Source: Candidatus Tectomicrobia bacterium
Lineage (GTDB): Bacteria > UBA8248
DNA length: 64,000 nucleotides
NCBI GenBank assembly: GCA_016192135.1
Contig: JACPUR010000013.1
Coordinates: 140,277 to 204,276, forward strand
Reading direction: 5' to 3'
Below, piece after piece: positions 9,024-17,191 of this stretch. The notes under the pieces are model-generated. The model searched no databases, was not told where the DNA came from, and saw only the letters and a program-made list of their open reading frames with translations. Made by a program: the position numbers and the translations under genes. How positions within the stretch are numbered: the first letter of the stretch is position 1; the number at the start of each line of letters is the position of its first letter.

Positions 9024-10637
9024 CTAGGGCTTCTCCCGCCCCCCCGTCATCCACGCTTCCTCCCATCCCTCGTAGGGAGTCCGGGCCCGCCAGAGTCCCC
9101 TGAACTTGGCGCCGGCCACGTCCACCTCGCTCCGCTCGAATAGGATGGCGGAGGGGATGTCCTGGATGAGAATCTTGGACGCCTCCTGGTAGAACTCTCC
9201 CCTATTCTTCAGGCTGGCCGCGGTCGCGCCCTTGCCGAAGAGCTCGTCCACCCGTGGATTGCCGTACCAGGTCGGATTCACGAAGACCGACCGGCTCTGG
9301 TTCGTGGCGTAGATCCGGACGAGGCCGACGGGGTCGCCCGCCGAGGTGTAGGTCTGGAGCGTCACGTCGTAGTCCCGCTTGCCGAAGGCCAGGTCCTGCA
9401 TGACGGCCCGCTCGACCCCCACCAGGTTCACTTTCACGCCGACGTCGGCCCAGTTGCTCCGCAGGATCTGCGAGGTGGGCGGGAGCAGCGGGTGGCTCGA
9501 CATGTAGACCACGGTCAGGGCGAAGCGGGTGCCGTCCCCCTTCCTCGGATGACCCGCCTCGTCGAGCAGCCGATTCGCCTTGGCCGGGTCGTAGGGATAG
9601 GCCTTGCGGTAGTCCGCCTCGGGAGTGACGAGCCACGGGAAGCGGGAGTCGAAGGGGGTGCTCGCCTCGTTGCCCAGGCCGAAGTCGGCGCGTTCGACCA
9701 TGAGCTTGCGGTTCAGGGCCATGTACAGGGCGCGCCGCACGCGCACGTCGTCCAGGGGCTTTCGCTGCAAGTTGAAATGGATGGTCGCGTTGCCCGGCGT
9801 GTCGGTGTCCTTCCGGAACCGGAACTCCTTCCGCTTCGAGAGGCGCTGGAACTGCTGCTTGGGGAAAAAATAGCTCGCAATGAAGTCCACCTCCCCCGCC
9901 TCGAGCGCCAGAACGCGGGCCGGGGTATCCGGGATGACCTTGAGGATGACGCGGTCGAGATAGGGCTTCCCCTTCTTGAAGTAGTTCGGGTTGCGCGCCA
10001 GGGCGATGTGGCTCCCCGAGACGGACTCCTGGAACATGAAGGGCCCCGTCCCCACCGGCTTGAGCCTCTGGGGGCTCTTCAGCACGTCCTGCCCTTCCCA
10101 GAGATGCTTCGGGAGGATGCCGGACTCCGGGCAGGTCATCGACGTCAGGAAGGGCCCGAAGGGCCGCTTGAGCTTGATTACGACGGTGTGGGGGCCGGGC
10201 GTGTCGACGGATCCCACATTGGCCATGACGAGCCGGGCGCGGGGATGGAACTTCGCCACCACCTGCTCCAGGGTGAACTTCACATCGGCTGACGTAAAAG
10301 GCTTGCCGTCGTGGAAGCGCACGTTCCGCTCGAGATGGAAGGTGTAGGTCAGGCCGTCCGGGCTGGCTTCCCAGGACTTGGCGAGGTCGGGCCCGAAGCT
10401 CCCGTCCCTCCGGGACGCCAAGAGACCGCTGTACACCTTGCAGCCGACGCTGTGGATGTGGACACCGGTGGTGAGGATGGGGACGAAGTGATCCGGGCTG
10501 GGCGCGATGGCCTGGATGAGCGTGCCGCCGTACCGCGGCTTCTCCTGGGCCGAGGATGCGCCGGCCGCCGCGTGGGACACCGCTCCGCCGAGAAGGGCGG
10601 TAATGAGAAAAGGCATCAACCGTCGAAGGATCGCCAT
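9024..10637 (-). CDS. Family-5 ABC transporter solute-binding protein
   Basis: A 537-residue periplasmic binding protein with a Sec signal peptide (hydrophobic core FLITALLGGAVSHAAAGASS). The mature start KPRYGGTLIQA is typical of SBP family 5. The family block SWEASPDGLTYTFHLERNVR follows, then HDGKPFTSADVKFT. The ATG at 10637 is preferred to 10643 because GGAGA then sits six bases upstream. As the first gene after a good promoter it should be the most abundant product of the six-gene operon. Family 5 covers peptides, nickel, glutathione and plant-derived compounds; the M28 peptidase downstream favours a peptide or amide. Confidence 0.92.
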   Translation of the reverse strand: MAILRRLMPFLITALLGGAVSHAAAGASSAQEKPRYGGTLIQAIAPSPDHFVPILTTGVHIHSVGCKVYSGLLASRRDGSFGPDLAKSWEASPDGLTYTFHLERNVRFHDGKPFTSADVKFTLEQVVAKFHPRARLVMANVGSVDTPGPHTVVIKLKRPFGPFLTSMTCPESGILPKHLWEGQDVLKSPQRLKPVGTGPFMFQESVSGSHIALARNPNYFKKGKPYLDRVILKVIPDTPARVLALEAGEVDFIASYFFPKQQFQRLSKRKEFRFRKDTDTPGNATIHFNLQRKPLDDVRVRRALYMALNRKLMVERADFGLGNEASTPFDSRFPWLVTPEADYRKAYPYDPAKANRLLDEAGHPRKGDGTRFALTVVYMSSHPLLPPTSQILRSNWADVGVKVNLVGVERAVMQDLAFGKRDYDVTLQTYTSAGDPVGLVRIYATNQSRSVFVNPTWYGNPRVDELFGKGATAASLKNRGEFYQEASKILIQDIPSAILFERSEVDVAGAKFRGLWRARTPYEGWEEAWMTGGREKP

Positions 10638-10698
10638 GGGCATTCTCCGCGCGGGGAGGAAGGCATCGTCGATGTCGGAGGAAATGGAAACCGCATGA

Positions 10699-10728
10699 AA
10701 TGTATCACCCTTCTTCGGCGGGGGTCAA
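10699..10728 (-). promoter_or_regulatory. Sigma70-like promoter with extended -10 for the 3802-10637 operon
   Basis: On the minus strand TTGACC (10728-10723) is followed after 18 bases by TACATT (10704-10699), preceded by TG at the extended -10 position. It lies about 60 bases before the binding-protein start. Confidence 0.5.
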
Positions 10729-10826
10729 CGTTCGGCGGATCGCCTTGTGGGCCCAAACCCAAGTCGATACTGTGAAAAACGAGGGCGGCGAGCCGCCCGC
10801 ACCCATCCCGTGCGAGGAGAGCCATC

Positions 10827-11960
10827 ATGTCTGACGGAAAGCGCCCGATCATCGCCAACGTCGATCGGCTGAACCAGCTCATGGATCGCGACGGCTATGA
10901 CGCCCTCGTCCTCCGCTCCGGTAAGAACTTCACCTATCTCGCCGGTTTATCCTACCCCGGCACTCTCGGGAGGCACCTGGATTTCCCGGACTCCCCGAGG
11001 GGGGTGCTCGTCGTCTGGCCGCGGAGGGGGGAACCCGTGATGGTGCTGAACCCGACCGCCGCCCCGCTCGCGGAGCGCGACTCCTGGCTCTCCCGCATCG
11101 AGATCTACGGCTCCTACGCGGAGTCTCCCTTCGCCAAGGCGGCCGGGATCCTCAAGGAGATGGGCGCCGCGGACGGGAAGATAGGCTTCGAGAAGACCTA
11201 CATCAGCGCGGCGGACTGGGAGGAGATCCCCAAGCTCCTGCCCCGCGCCGCGCTCTCCGACTGCACGGCGATGATGGACGAGGTCCGGTGGATCAAGACG
11301 CCGGGCGAGGTCACCCTCATCCGGGAGGCCGCGGACATCCTGGACGAAGCCTACCTCGAGGCCTTCGCCTCCCTCCGCCCGGGAGAAACCGAGCGCGAGG
11401 TCCACAGCCGCATCGTGGCGGGCTGCATCCGGCGCGGGGCCCAGTGGGCCCATGGGATGCTGAACCCCCTCCGGAACACCGTCATCTACGGGGGCGAGGG
11501 CGATTTCCCGTTCGAGAGGGGAGACATCATCCGCAATGACTACGTCTCCTACTACCTGGGCTACCCGGGCCATCAGTCGCGCGTCGCCGTCCTGGGCCCG
11601 CCGTCCGGCGAGCAAAAGCGCATCTACAAGATTGTCCTGGATATCTACCGGGCGGTAATCGTCCGGTGCCGGCCGGGAGCGAAATCGAGCGACCTGTATG
11701 CGTATGCATCAGAGCGGTTCCGGGACAAGGGCTACAAGCAGCGCCTCAACATCGTGGGCCACAGCGTCGGGGCATGGTGGCATCAGCAGGAGCCGCATAT
11801 GGTTCCGGGCTGCCACACGCCCCTCGAATCGGGGATGGTCGTCGCCCTCGAGCCCCACGCCGACTTCTGGCACATCCAGGACATGCTGCTCATCACCGAG
11901 GACGAGCCGGAGCTCCTCACGGCCCGCATCCCGACCGACGAGATGCTCGTGGCGGGGTAG
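10827..11960 (+). CDS. M24-family (creatinase/Xaa-Pro peptidase fold) protein with incomplete metal site
   Basis: A 377-residue protein with the creatinase N-terminal domain (about 1-155) and the pita-bread M24 domain (about 160-377). The five metal-ligand positions of M24 peptidases read Asp238, His249 (normally Asp), His312, Glu342 and Gln351 (normally Glu). With two of five ligands replaced, a dinuclear metal site is unlikely. The metal-free creatinase subgroup is a plausible relative. GGAGAG lies upstream of the ATG. It is divergent from the peptide-type ABC operon across 190 bases, so it may share regulation with it. Substrate could be an N-substituted glycine or a guanidino compound rather than a Pro-dipeptide; this is inference. 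Confidence 0.87.
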   Translation: MSDGKRPIIANVDRLNQLMDRDGYDALVLRSGKNFTYLAGLSYPGTLGRHLDFPDSPRGVLVVWPRRGEPVMVLNPTAAPLAERDSWLSRIEIYGSYAESPFAKAAGILKEMGAADGKIGFEKTYISAADWEEIPKLLPRAALSDCTAMMDEVRWIKTPGEVTLIREAADILDEAYLEAFASLRPGETEREVHSRIVAGCIRRGAQWAHGMLNPLRNTVIYGGEGDFPFERGDIIRNDYVSYYLGYPGHQSRVAVLGPPSGEQKRIYKIVLDIYRAVIVRCRPGAKSSDLYAYASERFRDKGYKQRLNIVGHSVGAWWHQQEPHMVPGCHTPLESGMVVALEPHADFWHIQDMLLITEDEPELLTARIPTDEMLVAG

Positions 11961-11993
11961 ACCGGCCAAGGCTCACCTCTTCAGCTCCAGCAA

Positions 11994-12006
11994 AAATGCC
12001 GATATG
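11994..12006. repeat. Copy 1 of a 13-base shared intergenic element
   Basis: AAATGCCGATATG (minus strand CATATCGGCATTT) is repeated exactly at 16964-16976. This copy lies in the AT-rich 225-base gap between the M24 gene and the next binding-protein gene. The flanks are also similar on the minus strand: a TTGA-type hexamer about 30 bases before it and a TGG(G)GAG stretch after it. Confidence 0.5.
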
Positions 12007-12185
12007 TTTACAAAATAAGTCATTTAAATTCAATTTATTACATGCAGAATGGGCGGCGTCTACCACTTGCGAGGCAGGAGGGATTGTCCAATAATTCAGA
12101 CAGTCCTATCCTATTTAGAAGGCCGGGCACGAGCCTGCGCTGGATACGAAGCCCGCTTCTTTTTTTCGAGGAGGGACCTCCCCAA

Positions 12186-13760
12186 ATGTTTCCTCTGCTG
12201 ACTGCATTTTTCGCCGCACTGGCCATCCTGCTCACCCCTCCGGCGGGCCATGCCGCGAAAAAGGGCGGCACCCTCAAGATCGGCATCGAAGGCGAGGCTC
12301 CCGACCTGGACATGATCGGGCCCAACTTCATCCGCAAGATCTACCGCGAGACGATCGGAAACGGGCTCGTGAAGCTGGATGAGAACTTCAACATCGTGGG
12401 CGACGCGGCGAAGAGCTGGGAGGTCTCCGGGGACGGCCGCGTCATCACCTTCAAGCTACACCCCGGCGGGACCTACCACGACGGCACCCCCTTGGATGCA
12501 GAGTCGGTCAAGTGGAACCTCGACATCATCAACGGCAAGGCCTTCCCAAAGTGGGTCCAGGAGCGCCGGAAGAAGGAGCCGAAGTACAAGTACCGCAACC
12601 ACTGGATCAGCTACCTTTTCCACATTGAAAAGGTGGTGGTGGTGGACAAGTACACCCTCCGGGTCCATCAGAAGGACGTCGGAAAGGCCCAGACGCTCGA
12701 CGCCATGGCCAGCGCCTTCGACCGCTTCGTCCTCGTCTCCCCAAAGGCCTACGACGACGTCGAGCAGTTCCGACGGAAGCCGGTCATGAGCGGCCCCTTC
12801 AAGTTCGTCGAGTGGAAGCGCAACCAGCACTTCTTCGCGGAGCGCCACAAGGGCTACTTCGACAAGGATCTCCCGCACGTCGACCGGCTCGAGTTCTACT
12901 ACATGCCGGACGCGAACCAGCGGATGAATGCCCTCGCCGCCGGCCAGATCGACATCATCAACAATCTCCCCCTTCCGCTCTACGAGACGGCGAAGAAGAC
13001 GACGGGAGTGGCCGTGCATTCCGGCCCCGCCACCACCAACTACGCCTTCCCCTTCAACGTTCAGATGGACCCCTGGAAGGACGTCCGCGTCCGCAAGGCC
13101 ATCTCCTGCTTCGGCGTGGACCGCGCCCAGATCGTCAATACCGCCCTGCGCGGCCTCGGCAAGCCGTGGGTAGGCTACACACCCGCAGGCGCCAAAGACG
13201 CGCTCGACCTGAACGCCGAGTGCCCCTACGACCCGGAGCGGTCCAGGAAGCTCCTGGCCGAAGCGGGCTACGGGCCGGGCAAACCGCTGAAGTTCGCCAT
13301 GGTCACGAACAACTCCGATCCGGCCCACCTCGAGGTGGCCCAGTCGCTCAAGTCCCAGTTCGCCAAGATCGGCGCCGACATGGACATCCAGATCGTGGAC
13401 TACGCCACCTGGAACCGCGCTTTCGTGGTGCAGCGCAGAACCCAAATCACGCTTCAGAACACCCTTTCGGGCCGCAGCGTCAACACCCAGTCCCACACCA
13501 TCCATACGAAGTCGGGGATCGACTACTACAACCTTAAGGACCCGAAGGTGGACGAGCTGCTCGATGCCTGGCGGTCCACCATCGACCCGAGGAAGCAGCT
13601 CGAGATCAGCCATCGGATTCAGCGCTACATGGTGGAGCAGGCCTACTACCCCAATCTCGCCAGCTTCCCGTTCATCCAGGCTGCCCGCTCGGACGTGAAG
13701 GGCTTCAAGAATCTGGGCAAGCTGATCCTTGATTACAGCGGAGTCTGGCTGGACCGCTAG
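12186..13760 (+). CDS. Family-5 ABC transporter solute-binding protein, orphan
   Basis: A 524-residue binding protein with a clear Sec signal peptide (MFPLLTAFFAALAILL, cleavage near GHAA) and the mature start KKGGTLKIGIEGEAPDLD. HDGTPLDAESVKWNLDIING is a typical family-5 block. The ATG at 12186 is chosen because the signal peptide begins there and GGAGGG lies about 10 bases upstream; the open frame runs 48 codons further back without a plausible leader. No permease or ATPase gene is next to it. It is a close paralogue of the protein encoded at 49458-51044: both end with QLEISHR, a YY pair and a VWLD(R/K) terminus. The ligand is unknown. Confidence 0.9.
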   Translation: MFPLLTAFFAALAILLTPPAGHAAKKGGTLKIGIEGEAPDLDMIGPNFIRKIYRETIGNGLVKLDENFNIVGDAAKSWEVSGDGRVITFKLHPGGTYHDGTPLDAESVKWNLDIINGKAFPKWVQERRKKEPKYKYRNHWISYLFHIEKVVVVDKYTLRVHQKDVGKAQTLDAMASAFDRFVLVSPKAYDDVEQFRRKPVMSGPFKFVEWKRNQHFFAERHKGYFDKDLPHVDRLEFYYMPDANQRMNALAAGQIDIINNLPLPLYETAKKTTGVAVHSGPATTNYAFPFNVQMDPWKDVRVRKAISCFGVDRAQIVNTALRGLGKPWVGYTPAGAKDALDLNAECPYDPERSRKLLAEAGYGPGKPLKFAMVTNNSDPAHLEVAQSLKSQFAKIGADMDIQIVDYATWNRAFVVQRRTQITLQNTLSGRSVNTQSHTIHTKSGIDYYNLKDPKVDELLDAWRSTIDPRKQLEISHRIQRYMVEQAYYPNLASFPFIQAARSDVKGFKNLGKLILDYSGVWLDR

Positions 13761-13787
13761 GCGGCAGGCAATAATGAAATAAAGGCA

Positions 13788-13828
13788 CCCAGGCGCCCGC
13801 CTCCTTTCCTGGGGGGCTGGCGCCTGGG
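13788..13828. terminator. Hairpin between convergent genes, probable bidirectional terminator
   Basis: CCCAGGCGCC (13788-13797) and GGCGCCTGGG (13819-13828) form a perfect 10-bp stem. The plus-strand side has no T run. On the minus strand the hairpin is followed by a T-rich stretch (CCTTTATTTCATTATT), so it should best terminate the radical SAM gene. Confidence 0.5.
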
Positions 13829-13950
13829 CCGTCGACACGGCTGCAATGCTTCTTCGAATCCCCTTCCCGCCCGGGCACATCCCAAGGGCGCTCCGGGGTG
13901 CTTCTGGGAGCGAAACCTGGGCCCCCCGGCTTGTGGGCGGCCCGCCGGCT

Positions 13951-15798
13951 TCACCGGCTGGCGGCGAGTTTCTTTTGCGTCTCCTCAAGGGCGGCCCGGA
14001 ACGCGCGGCTCACCTTGCCGATGCGCCGGGTGAACACCATGCCCACGCGGGCGAAGGCGGGGTAGACGGGCGCGCCGGCCTCATCCAGAGGCAGCCGCAA
14101 CAGGCCCATGGCCCGATCCCCGGCCAGCTCGATGAGGGACTCACCCGCCATCGACAGCTTCCAGGGGCGGAGAGAGGGGAGGATCAGGAGGTCCACCCTC
14201 TGCCTGAGTCTCGCCAGCGCCTCGCCCGCCCGCTCGGCCATCTCCTCCACCGATTCGCGGGCCTCGAGACGCAGGGAGATCACCTTCACCCCCAGGCGGC
14301 CGAAGAACGCGCGGACGAATCGCTCGGCCTCCCGGGGCAGCAAGCCCTCGGGCAGAGCGACACGGCGGGTCCGCCGCCCGAGGCCGGCCTCGGCCAGGAA
14401 GCGGGCCTCCCGGAAGAGTTCCTCCTTGAGGCGCCGGAGGAAGCCGCGGTTGCGGCGGCTCCACTCGCGGACGTAGCGCCGGCCCTCCAGCCGCAGAAGC
14501 GTGACCCACTTGTCCCCGTGGAGGGCGCTGGCCGCGACCCGGCCCAGCGAATAGAACTTGCGGAAGGCACGCAAGGTCTCCCGCTGGAGCTCGTAGGGGG
14601 TGAGCAGCCGGGGCTCGAAGGTGACGTAGTGGCCGTCGAAGAGGCCCCAATTCTCGGTGCGGATCCGCGCCTCGGCCTGAAGCCCCTCGGTCAGCACCGT
14701 GCCCGGGATGGGAGTGAGGATCATGAACTGGATGGTGTCGATGTCGAACCGCTTGGCGAGGCGCACGGTGGTCCGAACGCTCTCGGCGTCGTCGGCGTCC
14801 GAGCCCACAACGAACATGCCGTGCACCTTGATGCCGTGGCGGTGGAAGACCTCCATGCTCCGCTGGATGCGCTCCACCTCCATCCGCTTGTTGTAGAGGG
14901 CCAGGGTGCGCGGATTGAAGCTCTCGAAGCCGACGTAGACGTTGAAGCAGAGGCTCTCGCGCATGAGATCGAGGAGATCCAGGTCGTCCGTCACCTCGGA
15001 GCGGACCTGGGCCGACCAGCGCATGTCGAGGCCCTCCTCGATCTTCCGGCGGAGAATTTCCTTGGTGCGCCTGCGGTTCACCGCGAAGTTGTCGTCGCAG
15101 AAGAAGACGTAGTCACGGTCCCGGTAGAGGCTCAATTCCTCGATGACGCGGCCGACGCTCGTGTAGCGGTAGCCTCGGCCCAGCATGGCGGTGACGGAGC
15201 AGAAGGTGCAGTCGTAGGGGCAGCCGCGGCTCGTCATGATGGAGGCGACGCAGCCCTCCCCCCAGCCGTGGACGAGGCGGAAATCGGGAATCGGAAGAGC
15301 GTCGAGGTCGCCAACGAAGGCTCGGTTGGGATTGTGGACATGGCTCCCCCGCCCCGAGCGGCCCCCCGTCCAGAACGAGAGGTTCGGAATGCCCAACGGG
15401 GAGCGCCCGCCCTTGAGGGCGTCGAGGAGATCGAGTAGGGGCCCCTCCCCCTCCCCCTTCACCACGAAATCGGCGTGGCCGAGCGCCTCGCCGGGCCGGA
15501 AGCTGGCGTGGGTGCCGCCCATCACGACGGGGATGCCAGCCGCCCGGCAGCGGTCCGCCCAGTCGTAGCCGCGGGGGGAGGTGTTGGTCAGGCTGGAAAT
15601 TCCCACCACGTCGGCCGTGGCGAGATCGCGCTCGTCCACCGGGGCCACGTCCTCGCAGTAGACCTTGGCCTCGTAGCCCGCCCGCTGGAGAAGCGTGGCG
15701 AGGAGAACCGCCCCCGTGCGGGGAATATGCACCCGGCTGTAGACGTTCGGGCTTTCGCTCTTGGGCTCGATGAAGATGATCTTGCGGATTGGCCGCAT
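13951..15798 (-). CDS. B12-binding-domain radical SAM protein
   Basis: A 615-residue protein of the BchE/hopanoid-type B12-radical SAM class. Residues 1-130 form a cobalamin-binding-like domain (VVGISSLTNTSPRG, then VVMGGTHASF). The radical SAM barrel follows, with the cluster motif CPYDCTFC (C-x3-C-x2-C). It continues with FFCDDNFAVN, GFESFNPRTL and GMFVVGSDADD. About 200 C-terminal residues are basic and do not match a domain I recognise. The ATG at 15798 has GGAG seven bases upstream. It lies 93 bases downstream of the nitrilase-family gene and may share its promoter. Typical reactions are radical C-methylation or ring formation on lipids or secondary metabolites; the substrate is unknown. 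Confidence 0.88.
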   Translation of the reverse strand: MRPIRKIIFIEPKSESPNVYSRVHIPRTGAVLLATLLQRAGYEAKVYCEDVAPVDERDLATADVVGISSLTNTSPRGYDWADRCRAAGIPVVMGGTHASFRPGEALGHADFVVKGEGEGPLLDLLDALKGGRSPLGIPNLSFWTGGRSGRGSHVHNPNRAFVGDLDALPIPDFRLVHGWGEGCVASIMTSRGCPYDCTFCSVTAMLGRGYRYTSVGRVIEELSLYRDRDYVFFCDDNFAVNRRRTKEILRRKIEEGLDMRWSAQVRSEVTDDLDLLDLMRESLCFNVYVGFESFNPRTLALYNKRMEVERIQRSMEVFHRHGIKVHGMFVVGSDADDAESVRTTVRLAKRFDIDTIQFMILTPIPGTVLTEGLQAEARIRTENWGLFDGHYVTFEPRLLTPYELQRETLRAFRKFYSLGRVAASALHGDKWVTLLRLEGRRYVREWSRRNRGFLRRLKEELFREARFLAEAGLGRRTRRVALPEGLLPREAERFVRAFFGRLGVKVISLRLEARESVEEMAERAGEALARLRQRVDLLILPSLRPWKLSMAGESLIELAGDRAMGLLRLPLDEAGAPVYPAFARVGMVFTRRIGKVSRAFRAALEETQKKLAASR

Positions 15799-15891
15799 GA
15801 CGCCTCTCCTGACCGCTGGACGCAAACCGAGCCCGGACCCCCGAGGATCCCCCGCCGAAGCGTTCCGGCTTATTCAAACGAGATCCGGCGC

Positions 15892-16944
15892 TCAACGCTC
15901 CTTAAATTGGAAGGGGCCGCCGTATTTTTTCAGGATACGCTGGTAGTCGCCCTGATAGATGCGGTCGTATTCGGGAATCCAGGCGTCGAGGTCCCCCTCC
16001 CGCCAGTACTCGTAGTCGTAGGCATACTCGCTGGGCTCGGCCAGCTCCTTATAGAGGGCCGGGTAGCGCTCATAGATCTGGCCGGGGCGGCAGCCGATGG
16101 GCCGCCAGTTGGGGTCGTCGGGCTTGGAGAGGTTCTCCTCGTCGAAATTGCGCGTGCGCAGGTAGCGCAGACGCTCCATGTCGAGGTCGCAGATGAGGAC
16201 GCCAGGCTCGGACATCGAGGCCTCCATGCGCTCGGGCCCCGCCACCACCGCCCCCGCCGACATCTGCGTCTTGTAGTTAAAGCCGTGCCCCACGTAGAGG
16301 TTCTGGCTGGAGAGGACGTAGAAGAGGTTCTCCGCCGCGCGGGCCCGGGCAACGCATTTCCAGGTGTCGGTGAAGCCGAACCCGGTCTGGCTGTGCCGGC
16401 CGTGAACGGGCGAGACGATGATCTCGGCTCCCCGCAGCATGAGCAGGCGCGGGAGCTCCGGCACCCAGAGCTCGCTGCAGATCTGGAGGCCGATCCGCCC
16501 CAGGTCGGTCTCGACGCAGCAGGGCCCCTTGCCGGGCAGAAGGTGGCCCTTGCCGCCGTAGAGGTAGGCGTTCAGGGGCGGAGTGTCGGGCTGCTGGCGC
16601 AGGTAGCAGGCGATCTCCTCCCCTTCGGGGCTGAGCAGGCGGAGCGTCAGCAGATGGGCGCCCGGAATTTTGCTCTCGGTCACGTTGCCCGCGATGACAT
16701 ACATTGCATGCTGCTTGGCCTTTTTTTTGAGCTCCTCGACGGGGTTGAAAGGGAACTTGGGGTTGTCGAGCGGCCCCGTCATCGGGCCCGGGTAACCTTC
16801 CGGGTAGAGCAGGAGCTGGGCCCCCTTGGCTGCCGCTTCGTCGGCATAGCGGATGGCGGCCTCCGCGTTCCTCCATTCTTCTTCACCGAAGTGGGACTCC
16901 GGCAGGACGATTCCCACACGGACATTCGCAGGTCTGGCCAACAC
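15892..16944 (-). CDS. Nitrilase/amidase (carbon-nitrogen hydrolase) superfamily protein
   Basis: A 350-residue CN-hydrolase. The Glu of the Glu-Lys-Cys triad is Glu49 (LYPEGY) and the nucleophile is Cys156 (GLQICSELW). The Lys expected around residues 115-118 is not seen; that segment reads CYLRQQPDTPP, with Gln at the likely Lys position. About 70 C-terminal residues rich in Tyr and Asp extend past the core. The GTG at 16944 or the TTG at 16941 can start; GGGGAGGG serves both. It has its own promoter (16980-17008). Amide or nitrile hydrolysis would be the default family role, weakened by the missing Lys. Confidence 0.83.
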   Translation of the reverse strand: MLARPANVRVGIVLPESHFGEEEWRNAEAAIRYADEAAAKGAQLLLYPEGYPGPMTGPLDNPKFPFNPVEELKKKAKQHAMYVIAGNVTESKIPGAHLLTLRLLSPEGEEIACYLRQQPDTPPLNAYLYGGKGHLLPGKGPCCVETDLGRIGLQICSELWVPELPRLLMLRGAEIIVSPVHGRHSQTGFGFTDTWKCVARARAAENLFYVLSSQNLYVGHGFNYKTQMSAGAVVAGPERMEASMSEPGVLICDLDMERLRYLRTRNFDEENLSKPDDPNWRPIGCRPGQIYERYPALYKELAEPSEYAYDYEYWREGDLDAWIPEYDRIYQGDYQRILKKYGGPFQFKER

Positions 16945-16963
16945 GCTCCCTCCCCAAAAATAG

Positions 16964-16976
16964 AAATGCCGATATG
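16964..16976. repeat. Copy 2 of the 13-base shared intergenic element
   Basis: This is the second exact copy of AAATGCCGATATG (first at 11994-12006). It lies between the promoter and the nitrilase-family start, so it is probably in the 5' leader. It abuts the palindrome GGATATCC (16976-16983). Confidence 0.5.
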
Positions 16977-16979
16977 GAT

Positions 16980-17008
16980 ATCCTATTATTCGACGTTTTA
17001 CCTGTCAA
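16980..17008 (-). promoter_or_regulatory. Sigma70-like promoter for the nitrilase-family gene
   Basis: On the minus strand TTGACA (17008-17003, perfect -35) is followed after 17 bases by TAGGAT (16985-16980). The -10 overlaps the palindrome GGATATCC at 16976-16983, a possible operator. Confidence 0.6.
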
Positions 17009-17031
17009 TTTGGAAGGTCCGTTACCTGTCA
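16998..17031 (-). repeat. Direct repeats TGACAGGTAA, 24 bases apart
   Basis: Two exact copies on the minus strand at 17007-16998 and 17031-17022. The first overlaps the -35 element of the nitrilase-family promoter. Spacing is a little over two helical turns, which fits binding of a regulator to direct half-sites. Confidence 0.4.
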
Positions 17032-17191
17032 CTTAAAAAGGAGATTTTGAGCGGGGCCGGGAACTTCGAAGGGAAAAGAGAAACTAAGTGCCACTTTTTG
17101 AAACTAGGCCTTATACCTTTTTCCCGGGTATTTCTTGATTTTTCCGGCTGTAATCCGACCTTTTCCGGCCAGAAATGGGAAAGTCCGCCGA

